Shown here piece by piece: positions 28,432 through 37,923 of a stretch of 64,000 nucleotides of DNA. Where the stretch lies: contig NZ_JACXXJ020000001.1 of the NCBI RefSeq assembly GCF_014926405.1, positions 1 through 64,000 of the forward strand, written 5' to 3'. The notes beneath the pieces are model-generated. The model made no database searches. It was given only the letters and a program-made list of their open reading frames with translations, and was not told where the DNA came from. Source of the DNA: Agrobacterium vitis (GTDB lineage Bacteria; Pseudomonadota; Alphaproteobacteria; Rhizobiales; Rhizobiaceae). The translations under genes were made by a program, and so were the position numbers. The stretch's first letter is position 1, and each line of letters begins with the position of its first letter.

Positions 28432-30393
28432 CTACAATTGCAGTTTTCTGTTTTCCTCGGCCAGAGCGTCGGATATTGCTTCAATGGTCGCGGTTTTGCT
28501 GCTCTCCATGAAGCGCGAAACTGTGTTTCGCACGAGGATTGGTCTTACCGAAGCGTCATAAGCGAAGGCTCCAACCGCAAGCGCGGCTCGGACATCGGTT
28601 GGCCAGATCGCATCGAATGCTCGCCGGGTCTCGCAAACGGAGAACCGCCCTTGACGAGCTGCCATTTGCGATCGGGCGGCTTTGGTTTCCGCATCGTCGA
28701 TTGTATAATCATCACGAACGACAACCCCGTAGGCGGTTCGAGCCCAATCCACTGAGACCAGGCCACGCTTGACGTCGCTGGCGACCTGGTGGGGATCCCT
28801 TTCTGCAGCAGGGCCGAACCCGCCACCGGCTGGAGTGATCAAGCGAACCACGTCACCGCGTTTGAAATGCAGAACATCGATCTTGCCGATGTCGCGCTCA
28901 TCCTTGCGGCCTGGGTTCATGATGACCCGGGCGAGCGATCCCGGCGCTCCGCCTTCGACGCCCCAAGGGCTGAATTTGAGACGATCCATTCCGCGGACGG
29001 TCATGACCGCTTCGACATCGGTATTCTCGAGATCAAGAACAACGGCCGCGCCACTGCGCCAGCGTCCCGGCGCCTGACTGTCTGCGAGCAGACCATAGCG
29101 CCGCACGCGCATGATCGTTTCGACTTCGACAGTTTCCGCGGGGACCGTCAGCAACGAACCGGAACGGTTGTCGATGCCATCGATCCCATCCTGTCCGATT
29201 CGACCACCGCCGCCGCCGCAAATCGGATTGATTACACTAACGCGCTTACCACCATGCAGCCTGTCGCGGCCTGTCACGACTATAATGCCGGACATGCCAG
29301 GACCCGCCGCTGCCAGCGCGTCGGGTATTGCTGCGTTCAAGCAACCGAGGACAACGTCGTATACGCGTGTCGACGCAGTAACACGCGATCCCCCGGCCGC
29401 TGGGAAGTTCGCGTTAATGATGGTGCCGCGAGGCGCTATGATCCTGACGGGGCGGAGGAGACCCCGGTTTCGTGGCGCATCGGGCGCCTTCGTCAGAATG
29501 TAGTAGATGAGCGATTGCAACGTATACGGGTGGGTTGTCGTCCCCGTCACGTAGTTGAACGCCGCGAGCACCTGTGGATCTGTACCCGTAAAATCGAAGA
29601 TCAGGTTGCTTCCGTCGACGGTCATGCGCGCGTGAATATTGATGTACTCACCAGGCCGCATTCCTTCGATGTAGTCAGCGAACTCGTAGGTGCCATCCGG
29701 GATGGCCGAGATCACTTCCCGTGCACGCGCCTCCGACAGCGCGAGGGTCGCGTCCATTCCCTTCAGGACCTCGTCGGTCGAATAGCGATCGCACAACTGG
29801 CCCAGCCGGACATCCATGCTTTTCAATGCCGAGAGCATCGCCTGGATATCACCCCAGAGTTCGCTGGAGATGCGACTATTGTCCAGGAGGATGTTCTTCA
29901 CAGATTCATTGAGGACACCTTCCCGATAGAGTAGGACCGGGCGAAGTCGCAGCCCTTCCTGAAAGACCTCGGTCAGGGTCGGAGCAATGCTACCTGGCAC
30001 TGCGCCGCCAATATCGGACGCATGTACGAATGCCCACGCCAATGCGATGAGTTGGCCATCCCGGAAGATCGGACGGACAAGCGATACGTCCATCATGTGA
30101 GTAACCATCCCGTCGCTGGAGAACGGGTCATTGGTGATAATGCAATCACCTGGCTTGAGCGAAGAGAGCGGGATATCCCCTAGCCCTCCTTTCACCGACA
30201 GGCCTATGAACGCACTGACGCCAGTATTGATCGGGTAGGCAAATGCTTCTCCATCCGCATTGGCGAGCGCGCATTGAAAGTCCTGGACGAGCTTCACGAA
30301 GGTCGTGTGCGCCGTGCGCTGCAGCGTCGACGACGCTTCTTCGACAATTGCGTTGAAGCGATTTGCCATGATGGCGGTTTGAACGGGATCCAT
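28432..30393 (-). CDS. Hydantoinase B / oxoprolinase-type subunit (HyuB)
   Basis: A 653-residue protein of the HyuB family, the partner subunit of ATP-dependent N-methylhydantoinases, acetone carboxylase-like and 5-oxoprolinase enzymes. Typical elements are DPVQTAIMANRFNAIVEEAS, ITNDPFSSDGMVTHMMDVSL, and the glycine-rich end ITPAGGGFGPA. It begins 3 bases after hyuA with a GGAGGGG ribosome site. The exact ring substrate is not shown by sequence; hydantoins or other cyclic amides are the family's substrates. Confidence 0.92.
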   Translation of the reverse strand: MDPVQTAIMANRFNAIVEEASSTLQRTAHTTFVKLVQDFQCALANADGEAFAYPINTGVSAFIGLSVKGGLGDIPLSSLKPGDCIITNDPFSSDGMVTHMMDVSLVRPIFRDGQLIALAWAFVHASDIGGAVPGSIAPTLTEVFQEGLRLRPVLLYREGVLNESVKNILLDNSRISSELWGDIQAMLSALKSMDVRLGQLCDRYSTDEVLKGMDATLALSEARAREVISAIPDGTYEFADYIEGMRPGEYINIHARMTVDGSNLIFDFTGTDPQVLAAFNYVTGTTTHPYTLQSLIYYILTKAPDAPRNRGLLRPVRIIAPRGTIINANFPAAGGSRVTASTRVYDVVLGCLNAAIPDALAAAGPGMSGIIVVTGRDRLHGGKRVSVINPICGGGGGRIGQDGIDGIDNRSGSLLTVPAETVEVETIMRVRRYGLLADSQAPGRWRSGAAVVLDLENTDVEAVMTVRGMDRLKFSPWGVEGGAPGSLARVIMNPGRKDERDIGKIDVLHFKRGDVVRLITPAGGGFGPAAERDPHQVASDVKRGLVSVDWARTAYGVVVRDDYTIDDAETKAARSQMAARQGRFSVCETRRAFDAIWPTDVRAALAVGAFAYDASVRPILVRNTVSRFMESSKTATIEAISDALAEENRKLQL

Positions 30394-30396
30394 GTT

Positions 30397-32454
30397 TTAG
30401 CCCCTCCGATCCAGAGAAATAGCACCGGAGCTGATTGCTTCGGCCGTGTAGGCAGGCGGGACAAGGATCGTTGAGTCATCCTCTTCGATGATGCATGGCC
30501 CCTCGACCCTGCTTCCTCTTTCGAGGTCACTGCGGGCATAGATCGGAGTATTTGGATAAAGCCGCCCCGCGATACGGAGGTCGCGCCTGGCGATGGCTGA
30601 GACCTCGCCCCTCCTGGAGCTCCCCTCGATATTCACCTGCGAGGGAGAGGGCAGGCTTCCGCGGATGCGAACGCGCAACTCTACAAATTCGACGGCAGCA
30701 TTCCGGTCGCAATGGGCATAAAGCCTGTTGTGCTCGTCATGGAAGCGATCGGAAATCGTTGCCAGATCCGGGAAGCTGCCATCGGCTTTGGTCGGGACGA
30801 CGACCGGAACCTGGAATGACTGCCCTTTATATCGTAGTTCCGCCCAAAATTCGTGATCGATCGACGTCAGGCGATCGAGTTCCACCTGCTGCTTGAGCCA
30901 GTCGACCGTCTCCGATGCGAGGTGCCTGAATGCGTCAGAGAGCGATTCATGCGTTATCGTCGTGCCTTGAATGACGTTGACGACATCGTGGGTGAGGGTC
31001 GTGACCACGCCGCCACAGGCGCAGAAAACCGAAGGCGCGGCAGGCACGATGACCGAATTTATTCCAACCTCGTCCGCAAGCAGTGGTCCATGCAGAGCTC
31101 CGTTTCCGCCGAACGTCACAAGCGTCACGTTCTGCGGGTCGAGTCCGTGCGCAGCGAGATAGGGCAGAATCCTGCTGACCATCGTCGAGGTTGTCACGGA
31201 AAGGCAGGCATCGGCAGCTTCCGCAGTCGTCACGCTGAGCCGGCCGGCAATACTGTCATATGCTGTCGCAGCGCGGTTCACGTCCAAAGGCATGGCGCCG
31301 CCAAGGAAATTGCCGGCATTGAGATAGCCGCATAGAAGATAAGCGTCGGTCACTGTTGGGCGGACGCCACCCCTCCCGAAGGCTGCCGGGCCAGGATAGG
31401 CGCCAGCGCTTTCAGGGCCGATCCGCATCGCGGGTCCCTCGAGATGGACTAGGGAGCCGCCACCGGCGCCAATCGCTTCAATCTCGGTTACGGGCAAGGT
31501 AATGGGAAAGTCGCCTACTGCTCCCTGCGAGGTGACCGTCGGGTTGCCCTGACGGACCAGCGACACATCTGTGCTCGTGCCGCCCATATCAAAGGTGAGC
31601 AAGTATTCATGCTTGCTGAGCGAAGAGACAGTCTGTGCGGCGGTCACCCCGGACGCCGGCCCCGACAACAGCGTGTGAACCGGAAACTTCGCCGCGTCCG
31701 CAAGCCCAAGTGCACCACCATTGGAGCGCGTCACAAACAGCCGGACAGATGAAAGCCTGTTAGTGACGTAGCGCTCAATCTCCTGCAGATATGCCTGGAC
31801 GCGGGGTTTGACATAGGCGTTTAAAGTTGCATTGACAGCACGCTCGTATTCCCCGATGCGCGGCCAGATTTCACTCGAAATACAGACGTCCATTTCCGGG
31901 TCGATCTCATTGATCAAGCCACGGATCCCGCGCTCGTGCTTAGGATTTCGAAAGCTGTGAAGAAAAACGACGGCGATTGCCTTAACGTCGGCGGCCTTAA
32001 CGCCAGCCACTGCCCGGCGAACTGCTTCGGCGTCGATCGGTGTAAGCACCTCGCCATCGGCATCGAGACGTTCCGGGATCTCGAAAACGAGGTCCCGAGC
32101 TACAAGCGGAATTGCGCGGGAGGAGAATAAATCTACGGGATTCTTGAGACGAAGGCGCTGGAGCTCAAGGATGTCGCGGAAACCCTCCGTCACGAAAAGC
32201 GCGATGGGTTCTGCGGATCGTTCGATCACCGTATTGGTGCTAACCGTCGTACCGTGCATGACAACGACTTCGTCATCATCCGAAATTCGCAGCTGGTCGA
32301 GAAGCGGCTCAAACCCGTCCTTGAACCCTTCCGCAAAGTGCGGAGGCGTAGAGGGAACCTTCAGACGAGTAATTCCCTGGGAGCTGTCAGAACGCCAACC
32401 GACAAAGTCGGTGAACGTTCCGCCGATATCCACTCCTATGCGGACGAGAGCCAT
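30397..32454 (-). CDS. Hydantoinase A / oxoprolinase-type subunit (HyuA)
   Basis: A 685-residue ATP-binding subunit of the HyuA family. The N-terminal phosphate-binding motif VRIGVDIGGTFTDFV and the second ATPase motif LLTFDMGGTSTDVSLV are clear; HGTTVSTNTVIER is also conserved. With HyuB it forms an ATP-dependent ring-opening enzyme. Start is the ATG at 32454. In the hut context a histidine-derived ring compound such as a hydantoin is an attractive substrate, but this is inference. Confidence 0.92.
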   Translation of the reverse strand: MALVRIGVDIGGTFTDFVGWRSDSSQGITRLKVPSTPPHFAEGFKDGFEPLLDQLRISDDDEVVVMHGTTVSTNTVIERSAEPIALFVTEGFRDILELQRLRLKNPVDLFSSRAIPLVARDLVFEIPERLDADGEVLTPIDAEAVRRAVAGVKAADVKAIAVVFLHSFRNPKHERGIRGLINEIDPEMDVCISSEIWPRIGEYERAVNATLNAYVKPRVQAYLQEIERYVTNRLSSVRLFVTRSNGGALGLADAAKFPVHTLLSGPASGVTAAQTVSSLSKHEYLLTFDMGGTSTDVSLVRQGNPTVTSQGAVGDFPITLPVTEIEAIGAGGGSLVHLEGPAMRIGPESAGAYPGPAAFGRGGVRPTVTDAYLLCGYLNAGNFLGGAMPLDVNRAATAYDSIAGRLSVTTAEAADACLSVTTSTMVSRILPYLAAHGLDPQNVTLVTFGGNGALHGPLLADEVGINSVIVPAAPSVFCACGGVVTTLTHDVVNVIQGTTITHESLSDAFRHLASETVDWLKQQVELDRLTSIDHEFWAELRYKGQSFQVPVVVPTKADGSFPDLATISDRFHDEHNRLYAHCDRNAAVEFVELRVRIRGSLPSPSQVNIEGSSRRGEVSAIARRDLRIAGRLYPNTPIYARSDLERGSRVEGPCIIEEDDSTILVPPAYTAEAISSGAISLDRRG

Positions 32455-32791
32455 CAAACACTTCCTATCTTGACCTTTGCAACGGCAACAAACGTCCTTC
32501 CCGGGCGAAATGCTCGGGCGTACTAATCTGTCGCAATCGGCTTTGATGAGGATTATGTTATGTCGGAATGGCCAATGGTTTATAGCGGGGTTTCATTGAA
32601 ATGGGCGAATAGTTTCTTCGAACCATCAGGGCTGCATTGCAGCCTGTTCCCAAGGGCGAAAGAGGCCGGCGATTTGTCTTCGCCCGGAAACGCAGTTCAA
32701 GTGGAAAACCGCGACGAAGCCACCGAAAAAGTTCGGCAGCTTCGCCAACCCACCAACTTACAAAGTTTGGCTTATCGCCCGACGAGGCAGC
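32455..32791. other. hutC-hyuA intergenic region, no gene supported
   Basis: About 337 bases between hutC and hyuA. It should contain the hyuA leader. A seven-base-pair hairpin (CCCGGGC with GCTCGGG, about 32502-32520) sits in that leader without a T run. A weak operator-like TGGTTTATA occurs at 32576-32584. Nothing else recognisable was seen. Confidence 0.4.
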
Positions 32792-33541
32792 CTAGGACAC
32801 GCCCGGTTGTGCTGACGGCTTGAAGCGCACCACGAAACGGTGGCGGTCGCCAGGATAAATAAGACGGACGAAGGTAATAAGCTGTTCATCCAGCCAGGTC
32901 CGGCGCGCGATGGATATGCATGCGGTTCGCTCAACCACTTGCAACCGGCGAGCAAGTATGGCGTCAGCCGACACCGCTCGTATCGAATGTTCTCCGTCTG
33001 TGAACGGAACGTTATGAAGGAGCCAACTGCCGGGCGGTTCGTCCTTGAACTGAAGTCTCTCCACCTGGGGAACCGCGTCGAGGTTGATTTGGCGGGTTTC
33101 CATGGTGAACGGGAGATTGTCAGCGTAGTGCATGACTTCAAGGGTCAAAAGACGCGTCCCGACAGGAACGCCGACATGACGCGCATCTAGAGGGTCGGTC
33201 GCCTTGCGAATGCTCCGATCCGTGATCTCAAACGTGTAGGTCCGGTCAATCGCCATGACCTCTGCACGGATGTCCTGAATGTGCATCAACGGCTCTTCGA
33301 TCCGCGGCGGAGCTACAAAGGACCCGGATCGGCGCTTCCGGGTAATCATTCCCGAAGCAGCCAGGCTCGACAGAGCCTTGTTCACCGTCATCCGAGAGCA
33401 GTTATAGATGTCGACCAACTCACGCTCCGGCGGAATCCGGGCACCTGGGCCCCACTCACCCGTGGCAATCTTGTTCTCGATGTCACGCTGGATCTCCGAG
33501 TATCGAGATGCGGCATGCTTTTCTATTGCAAGATCATCCAT
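32792..33541 (-). CDS. hutC: HutC-type GntR family repressor
   Basis: A 249-residue regulator: N-terminal GntR winged HTH (residues about 13-77: IPPERELVDIYNCSRMTVNKAL, split motif) and a C-terminal UTRA ligand domain (residues about 95-245) with the HutC-like stretch FTDGEHSIRAV and CISIARRTW. HutC represses histidine-utilisation genes and is released by urocanate. The ATG at 33541 is preferred over the TTG two codons earlier. It lies downstream of hutH on the same strand, and an operator-like sequence at 33620 suggests autoregulation. Confidence 0.88.
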   Translation of the reverse strand: MDDLAIEKHAASRYSEIQRDIENKIATGEWGPGARIPPERELVDIYNCSRMTVNKALSSLAASGMITRKRRSGSFVAPPRIEEPLMHIQDIRAEVMAIDRTYTFEITDRSIRKATDPLDARHVGVPVGTRLLTLEVMHYADNLPFTMETRQINLDAVPQVERLQFKDEPPGSWLLHNVPFTDGEHSIRAVSADAILARRLQVVERTACISIARRTWLDEQLITFVRLIYPGDRHRFVVRFKPSAQPGVS

Positions 33542-33619
33542 GGGCAAGCGACGCTGCCTTTGAAATATTGGAACTGCTCACGATCGTACCTCTTTCACCA
33601 TCTGCAAAAACCGTATCAA

Positions 33620-33631
33620 TGGTCTATAACA
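33620..33631. promoter_or_regulatory. HutC operator-like site upstream of hutC
   Basis: TGGTCTATAACA, 79 bases upstream of the hutC start, resembles the shared TGGT(A/C)TATACAAA motif of this region with one inserted base. It probably mediates autorepression. Lower confidence than the exact copies. Confidence 0.45.
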
Positions 33632-33770
33632 TATGGTTGATTAATCGTACACCAAACGAAGGCCAGATCGCGATTGCTAAGGTCAATGGAAAGAAGGGTT
33701 TTCGACCGAAATGTGAAAATGCATGGCGGCGAGATTAACGTCGCCGCCACCAGGACAATATCACTGCCAA

Positions 33771-35300
33771 TCAGAGAACCGGCAGGAGGCCCTTCGTCAA
33801 CGGAGCAATCAAGCGACCGCTCGCGACAAGCTCGGTTGCGCGCTTGAGATCGTCAGCCATGTAGCGGTCATCTTCGAGCTTGGGTATTACGGCGCGGATT
33901 CCCTTGCGGACCGTATCAAGCGCCGGGCTCGAGGAAAGAGGAGCCCTGAGATCAATGCCCTGAGCGGCGCTGATAGCTTCGATCCCCACGATAGAGAACA
34001 GGTTTTCGGTCATCTGAAGGAGACGCCTGGCACCATGGCAAGCCATGGACACGTGGTCCTCCTGGTTTGCGGAAGTTGGTGTGGAGTCAACCGAAGCAGG
34101 ATGCGACATCTGCTTGTTTTCCGACATGAGAGCAGCAGAGGTCACCTCGGCGATCATGAAGCCGGAATTCAGACCTGGTCTGGGTGTCAGAAATGCGGGG
34201 AGACCGTAGCTAAGAACCGGATCCACCAGCAGGGCGATACGTCGCTGTGCGATTGCACCGATCTCGCAGATGGCGATGGCAATCTGATCCGCGGCAAAGG
34301 CTACGGGCTCGGCGTGGAAGTTGCCGCCAGAGACGATCGTTCCATCGGAGAGCACGAGGGGATTGTCGGTGGCAGCGTTCGCCTCGATCATCAAAGTGTT
34401 GGCAGCCTGACGCAGGAGGTCCAGGCAGGCTCCTGCCACCTGTGGCTGGCATCGCAGGCAGTACGGGTCCTGAACCCGCTCATCGCCTTCTTCATGACTT
34501 GCGCGGATTTCGGAGCCATCCATGAGCGAGCGCAGCGCCTGTGCAGCGTCGATCTGACCCTGATGGCCGCGAAGAGTGTGGATCTCCGGGTGGAAAGGCG
34601 CGGTCGATCCCATCGCGGCGTCGGTTGAGAGCGCACCGGATACCAGCGACGATACCAGTGCCCTGTGAGCCCGAAAGAGGCCAACAAGTGCGAGGGCGGT
34701 TGAGGTTTGAGTACCGTTGATCATCGCCAGGCCTTCCTTGGCCTTTAGCGTAATCGGGGTGATACCGGCTTTGGCCAACGCCTGCTTTGCCGACATGACT
34801 TCGCCATCGAACATGGCGTCGCCTTCACCGATCACAGCCGCCGTCATGTGAGCGAGTGGCGCGAGGTCGCCCGATGCGCCCACAGATCCCTTTTCGGGAA
34901 TGATCGGAAGGACATTCTTCTCGAGCATGGCGGCGAGCACGTGAATGACTTGCGGCCTGACGCCCGAAGCGCCCCGTCCTAGCGAAATCAGCTTTAACGT
35001 CATGATGAGGCGCACGATGCCGTCGGCGAGTGGAGCGCCGACACCGCAGCAATGAGAAAGGATCAGATTCCGTTGCAAGGTTTCGACGTCGTCGGCGAGA
35101 ATGCGCACGCTCGCCAGCTTTCCGAAGCCGGTATTGATCCCGTAATGCGCCTCATCTCCTCCCGCAATCTCGGCCACCCTGTCGGCGGATGCCTGTACCC
35201 TTTTCAGGGAGTCCGCATCCAGCTTTGGGATCAATGCGTTCTCATAGACGGCTGCCAATGTTTCGAGCGTTACTTTTCCTGGGACGAGCGTGTTGGGCAT
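33771..35300 (-). CDS. hutH: Histidine ammonia-lyase
   Basis: A 509-residue enzyme converting histidine to urocanate and ammonia, the first hut step. The Ala-Ser-Gly triad that self-cyclises to the MIO electrophile is at residues 142-144 in [23 protein letters not shown] (residues 53-60) is also conserved. The ATG at 35300 ([10 protein letters not shown]) with AAAGG upstream is preferred over a 34-codon extension. An operator identical to that between hutF and hutI lies 55 bases upstream. Confidence 0.96.
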   Translation of the reverse strand: MPNTLVPGKVTLETLAAVYENALIPKLDADSLKRVQASADRVAEIAGGDEAHYGINTGFGKLASVRILADDVETLQRNLILSHCCGVGAPLADGIVRLIMTLKLISLGRGASGVRPQVIHVLAAMLEKNVLPIIPEKGSVGASGDLAPLAHMTAAVIGEGDAMFDGEVMSAKQALAKAGITPITLKAKEGLAMINGTQTSTALALVGLFRAHRALVSSLVSGALSTDAAMGSTAPFHPEIHTLRGHQGQIDAAQALRSLMDGSEIRASHEEGDERVQDPYCLRCQPQVAGACLDLLRQAANTLMIEANAATDNPLVLSDGTIVSGGNFHAEPVAFAADQIAIAICEIGAIAQRRIALLVDPVLSYGLPAFLTPRPGLNSGFMIAEVTSAALMSENKQMSHPASVDSTPTSANQEDHVSMACHGARRLLQMTENLFSIVGIEAISAAQGIDLRAPLSSSPALDTVRKGIRAVIPKLEDDRYMADDLKRATELVASGRLIAPLTKGLLPVL

Positions 35301-35354
35301 ATTCAAACCTTTAGGATGAGGGAGGGGCAGACATATTCGCGTTGTGGCCCCATA

Positions 35355-35367
35355 TTTGTATATACCA
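35355..35367. promoter_or_regulatory. HutC operator upstream of hutH
   Basis: TTTGTATATACCA is the exact reverse complement of the 13-base site between hutF and hutI (TGGTATATACAAA at 43674-43686). It lies 55-67 bases upstream of the hutH start, overlapping the expected promoter. The adjacent decamer CCATATTTGT (35350-35359) recurs twice in the 36.4-36.8 kb divergent region. Confidence 0.75.
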
Positions 35368-35468
35368 TACCAAATCTGCCCCTGTGTAAAGCTCCATCCC
35401 AAAAAATGGAGCGGGCGACCACGTCGAAACGGGCCGCCCGGAGGAATGGATATATTCTATGAGACTGA

Positions 35469-36431
35469 TTAGTTTGGCTTAATCTGGTTGAATCGACCGG
35501 GAAATTCCTGACCGTTCACTGCACGCCCGTAAAACATCCCAAGGTACCAGGGGAAGTAATGATATGACCAGGCGCATAGCCGATTGCCATACATAATGAA
35601 GGTTCGCAGCAGCGTGCGGAGCTCTTCCTTGTCGTCAGTCTCACGGATGGCGGCACGCAGCTTGTTGGAGAAGTCGAGCAGCGTGTTCAGTCCGGAGTAG
35701 CCAAGATATTCCGAATAGGCAGGATCAAACGCCTCGACCGCCGCCACAAAATCCTCATGCGAGAGTGTGTCGATCAGCTTCAGAAGTGGATACGCAGTGT
35801 ACATGATGTAGTCGCGGAGCATGCCGTTGGCGAAGTCCCACGCAGTGAAATACTGACCATACGTTCCAGTGTCACCAATCTCACCCGTCCGTATGCGACG
35901 CAAGTCTTCCGGTTCGTCCGTCTGGATCCTTTTGGCTTCCGCATAAAATACCGCAGCAGCGCCCTTCAGATTTGCAAACCTGCCTTCGCCTTTGAACGCC
36001 TGTGACACGTCGTGCGGCCTTACCTCCACGAAGATCTTTTCCTTTACGAAAAACAGGTTGTTCCAGATCGCCTTGCCGACGACTGGCAGCAGATGATGAT
36101 ATTCCTCCAGGACTTTTCCGAGGACGGGCTGAGCGAGCGGCTCAAGTCCCTTGCCGTACTGGATCGAAAACTTGTTGCCGGTGGCTTGGGAGTATCTCAG
36201 GTCACCGATTGCGCAATCGACAATGCGTCGGCGCAACCGAACTGGTGCCGTGCTGATCGTTGGCGTCCACGCATAAAGTGACTCTCCCGACACGACCGGA
36301 TGCGCCTGCATGACCTTGAATGGCAGGTCCTGCCAAAACTCCTCGCAGAGTTCGGGATTTTCCTCGTCTGCGAGCTCGGCCACCACGACGATGTCGAGCT
36401 CTGGCCACGCGATCTCAACCAATCTTCCCAT
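35469..36431 (-). CDS. DUF3830-type cyclophilin-like domain followed by helical domain
   Basis: A 320-residue protein. Residues 1-125 look like a DUF3830 cyclophilin-like domain (SGESLYAWTPTIST at 48-61, GDLRYSQATGNKFSIQYG at 76-93). Residues about 157-303 form a helical domain with YFTAWDFANGMLRDYIMY and HYFPWYLG. The divergent gene at 36835 carries both domains in the opposite order. Function is not known for either; DUF3830 genes often sit near hydantoinase or amino-acid catabolism genes. A GGGGAAG ribosome site precedes the ATG. It runs toward hutH on the same strand and its upstream region carries operator-like sites, so it is probably in the HutC regulon. Confidence 0.75.
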   Translation of the reverse strand: MGRLVEIAWPELDIVVVAELADEENPELCEEFWQDLPFKVMQAHPVVSGESLYAWTPTISTAPVRLRRRIVDCAIGDLRYSQATGNKFSIQYGKGLEPLAQPVLGKVLEEYHHLLPVVGKAIWNNLFFVKEKIFVEVRPHDVSQAFKGEGRFANLKGAAAVFYAEAKRIQTDEPEDLRRIRTGEIGDTGTYGQYFTAWDFANGMLRDYIMYTAYPLLKLIDTLSHEDFVAAVEAFDPAYSEYLGYSGLNTLLDFSNKLRAAIRETDDKEELRTLLRTFIMYGNRLCAWSYHYFPWYLGMFYGRAVNGQEFPGRFNQIKPN

Positions 36432-36484
36432 TTCGCTTCCCCTTTTGGAATTTTTTCAGGTCAAACCGAAAGCCATAACCTGAA

Positions 36485-36497
36485 TAGGTATAGTCCA
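36485..36497. promoter_or_regulatory. HutC operator-like site near the leftward DUF3830 gene
   Basis: TAGGTATAGTCCA, reverse complement TGGACTATACCTA, matches the shared operator at 10 of 13 positions and lies 54-66 bases upstream of the leftward gene. The decamer CCATATTTGT follows at 36495-36504. Confidence 0.45.
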
Positions 36498-36557
36498 TAT
36501 TTGTTTATTCGCCGATCTCAAGCCGAAATGATGATAAAAATAGTCGTTCTCGCAGAT

Positions 36558-36572
36558 TTATGCTATACATAA
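36558..36572. promoter_or_regulatory. Palindromic operator-like site in the DUF3830 divergent region
   Basis: TTATGCTATACATAA is a near-perfect dyad sharing the CTATACA core of the other operator sites; CCATATTTGT follows at 36575-36584. It lies in the middle of the 403-base divergent region 36432-36834, which holds no supported gene. Confidence 0.45.
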
Positions 36573-36751
36573 TGCCATATTTGTCTACTTATCCCCCAAT
36601 TTTGACCGTTTATGGAAAATATTTCTCCCCAAGCAGTCACCCAGAGGACATCGACCTAGAGTGCCCGGCGTGGCTTCACGGCACTTATGTTCGCCGTACG
36701 TTCCAATTTCGGGAAGCTAAGAGCATCATCGTCCAAACCAGAATGGATAAA

Positions 36752-36764
36752 TGGTCTATACAAA
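36752..36764. promoter_or_regulatory. HutC operator upstream of the rightward DUF3830 gene
   Basis: TGGTCTATACAAA differs by one base from the operator at 43674 and 35355. It lies 70-82 bases upstream of the start at 36835. Confidence 0.7.
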
Positions 36765-36834
36765 ATGGCATTATTGGATATGCTTATCCCCGTGCGGCCT
36801 CGTAGCCGCACGATCAACGATAGGGATCTGCGAA

Positions 36835-37782
36835 ATGTCGTATAATAGCTTGAGTGACGTCGTGAAGGCGGTGAAGGAGGCGACCCGTGCTTATGAAAGC
36901 ACCGAGCCGAAGGAACTTCACGATATCCGCACCGGGACCTTCGCGGTCGGCACAAACAACCAGTACTTCACCAACCTGGACTTCGTGAACGGCATGCTTC
37001 GCGACCAGTCGATGTACACATGGTACCCCCTCCTGCTCACGTTCCAGGACGAGCGCTTCACCCTCGAGCAGTGCTGCGCACTGGTTCATCGCTTTGATTA
37101 CGCATACAGCAACTACCTGCGTTATAGCGGCCTGCAGGAAATGGGCGCGTTCGCCGAAGCGATCACGAAGCACCTGCCGACAGCTTCCAGCCGCGGGGAA
37201 GCGGTTGAGGCGGTCAAGGCGTTCCTCGGATATCTCAACCGACTGGCTGCCTGGTCCTTCCACTATTTCCCCTGGAGCATCGGCAAGCATCTCACCTACG
37301 AGACCCCCGAAGGTTCTATCGCGGCACTGGCCGATCTCTCGCGGCGCGTGAAGATCAACGAAGGCCAGAAGGTACGCCTCACATGGCAGCCACTCGGCAT
37401 CAGCGTCATTGCCTATCTTGCTACCAAGGAAAACCCGGAACTCTGCAATGACCTCATCGAGGCTTTGCCGTTCACCGTCGTTCAGGACCACGCTGTTGTC
37501 AGCGGTGAATCCATGTACGCCTGGGCTCCCGTGGTCAGCACTTCGCCGGTTCATGTGAAGGAACGTCAGTGTGACGCTCCGGTCGGCCGTATCCGCTATT
37601 CGCAGGGCACCGGCAACAAGGTCATCGTGCAATACGGCGAAGTAACCGAAGACATCGCAACGCCGGTGCTCGGTGAGATCCTGCCGCAATACGCCGAAGA
37701 CCTCGCCAAGGTTGGCCGGGCGGTTCTGGACAGCAACTTTGGCGACAAAACGCCCATCATGTTGACGGTCGAACTCGCGTAA
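36835..37782 (+). CDS. Helical domain followed by DUF3830-type cyclophilin-like domain (swapped order)
   Basis: A 315-residue paralogue of the divergent protein at 35469-36431, with domains reversed: helical part at residues about 9-155 (YFTNLDFVNGMLRDQSMY, HYFPWSIG) and DUF3830-like part at about 177-303 (SGESMYAWAPVVST at 223-236, GRIRYSQGTGNKVIVQYG at 251-268). The ATG at 36835 follows AGGGA at the usual distance. No signal peptide, so cytosolic. Function unknown; the operator upstream puts it in the presumed HutC regulon. A hairpin terminator follows the stop. Confidence 0.75.
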   Translation: MSYNSLSDVVKAVKEATRAYESTEPKELHDIRTGTFAVGTNNQYFTNLDFVNGMLRDQSMYTWYPLLLTFQDERFTLEQCCALVHRFDYAYSNYLRYSGLQEMGAFAEAITKHLPTASSRGEAVEAVKAFLGYLNRLAAWSFHYFPWSIGKHLTYETPEGSIAALADLSRRVKINEGQKVRLTWQPLGISVIAYLATKENPELCNDLIEALPFTVVQDHAVVSGESMYAWAPVVSTSPVHVKERQCDAPVGRIRYSQGTGNKVIVQYGEVTEDIATPVLGEILPQYAEDLAKVGRAVLDSNFGDKTPIMLTVELA

Positions 37783-37796
37783 ATGCGTTCAACCAT

Positions 37797-37819
37797 GCGG
37801 CCCCCGATAGCGGGGCCGC
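37797..37819 (+). terminator. Hairpin after the rightward DUF3830 gene
   Basis: An eight-base-pair GC stem (GCGGCCCC with GGGGCCGC) with a seven-base loop starts 14 bases after the stop codon. The following T tract is weak (CTTACGTTT), so it may be a partial or factor-assisted terminator. Confidence 0.6.
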
Positions 37820-37873
37820 CTTACGTTTAGGCCTGCATAAAAATTGACTTGATTGGCCATGCCAATCTGTTAA

Positions 37874-37886
37874 TATGTATAGACCA
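37874..37886. promoter_or_regulatory. HutC operator upstream of the second ABC transporter operon
   Basis: TATGTATAGACCA, reverse complement TGGTCTATACATA, matches the shared operator at 11 of 13 positions. It lies 38-50 bases upstream of the small ORF at 37924 and precedes the transporter operon starting at 38293. Confidence 0.65.
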
Positions 37887-37923
37887 AACCGCAGCAAAGA
37901 ATGCGGAAAGAGGAGAACAGGAA

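Noticed and set aside
28789..29934. Rightward 381-codon frame
   Set aside because: It lies wholly antisense to hyuB, which matches its family along its length; no ribosome site or recognisable motif.
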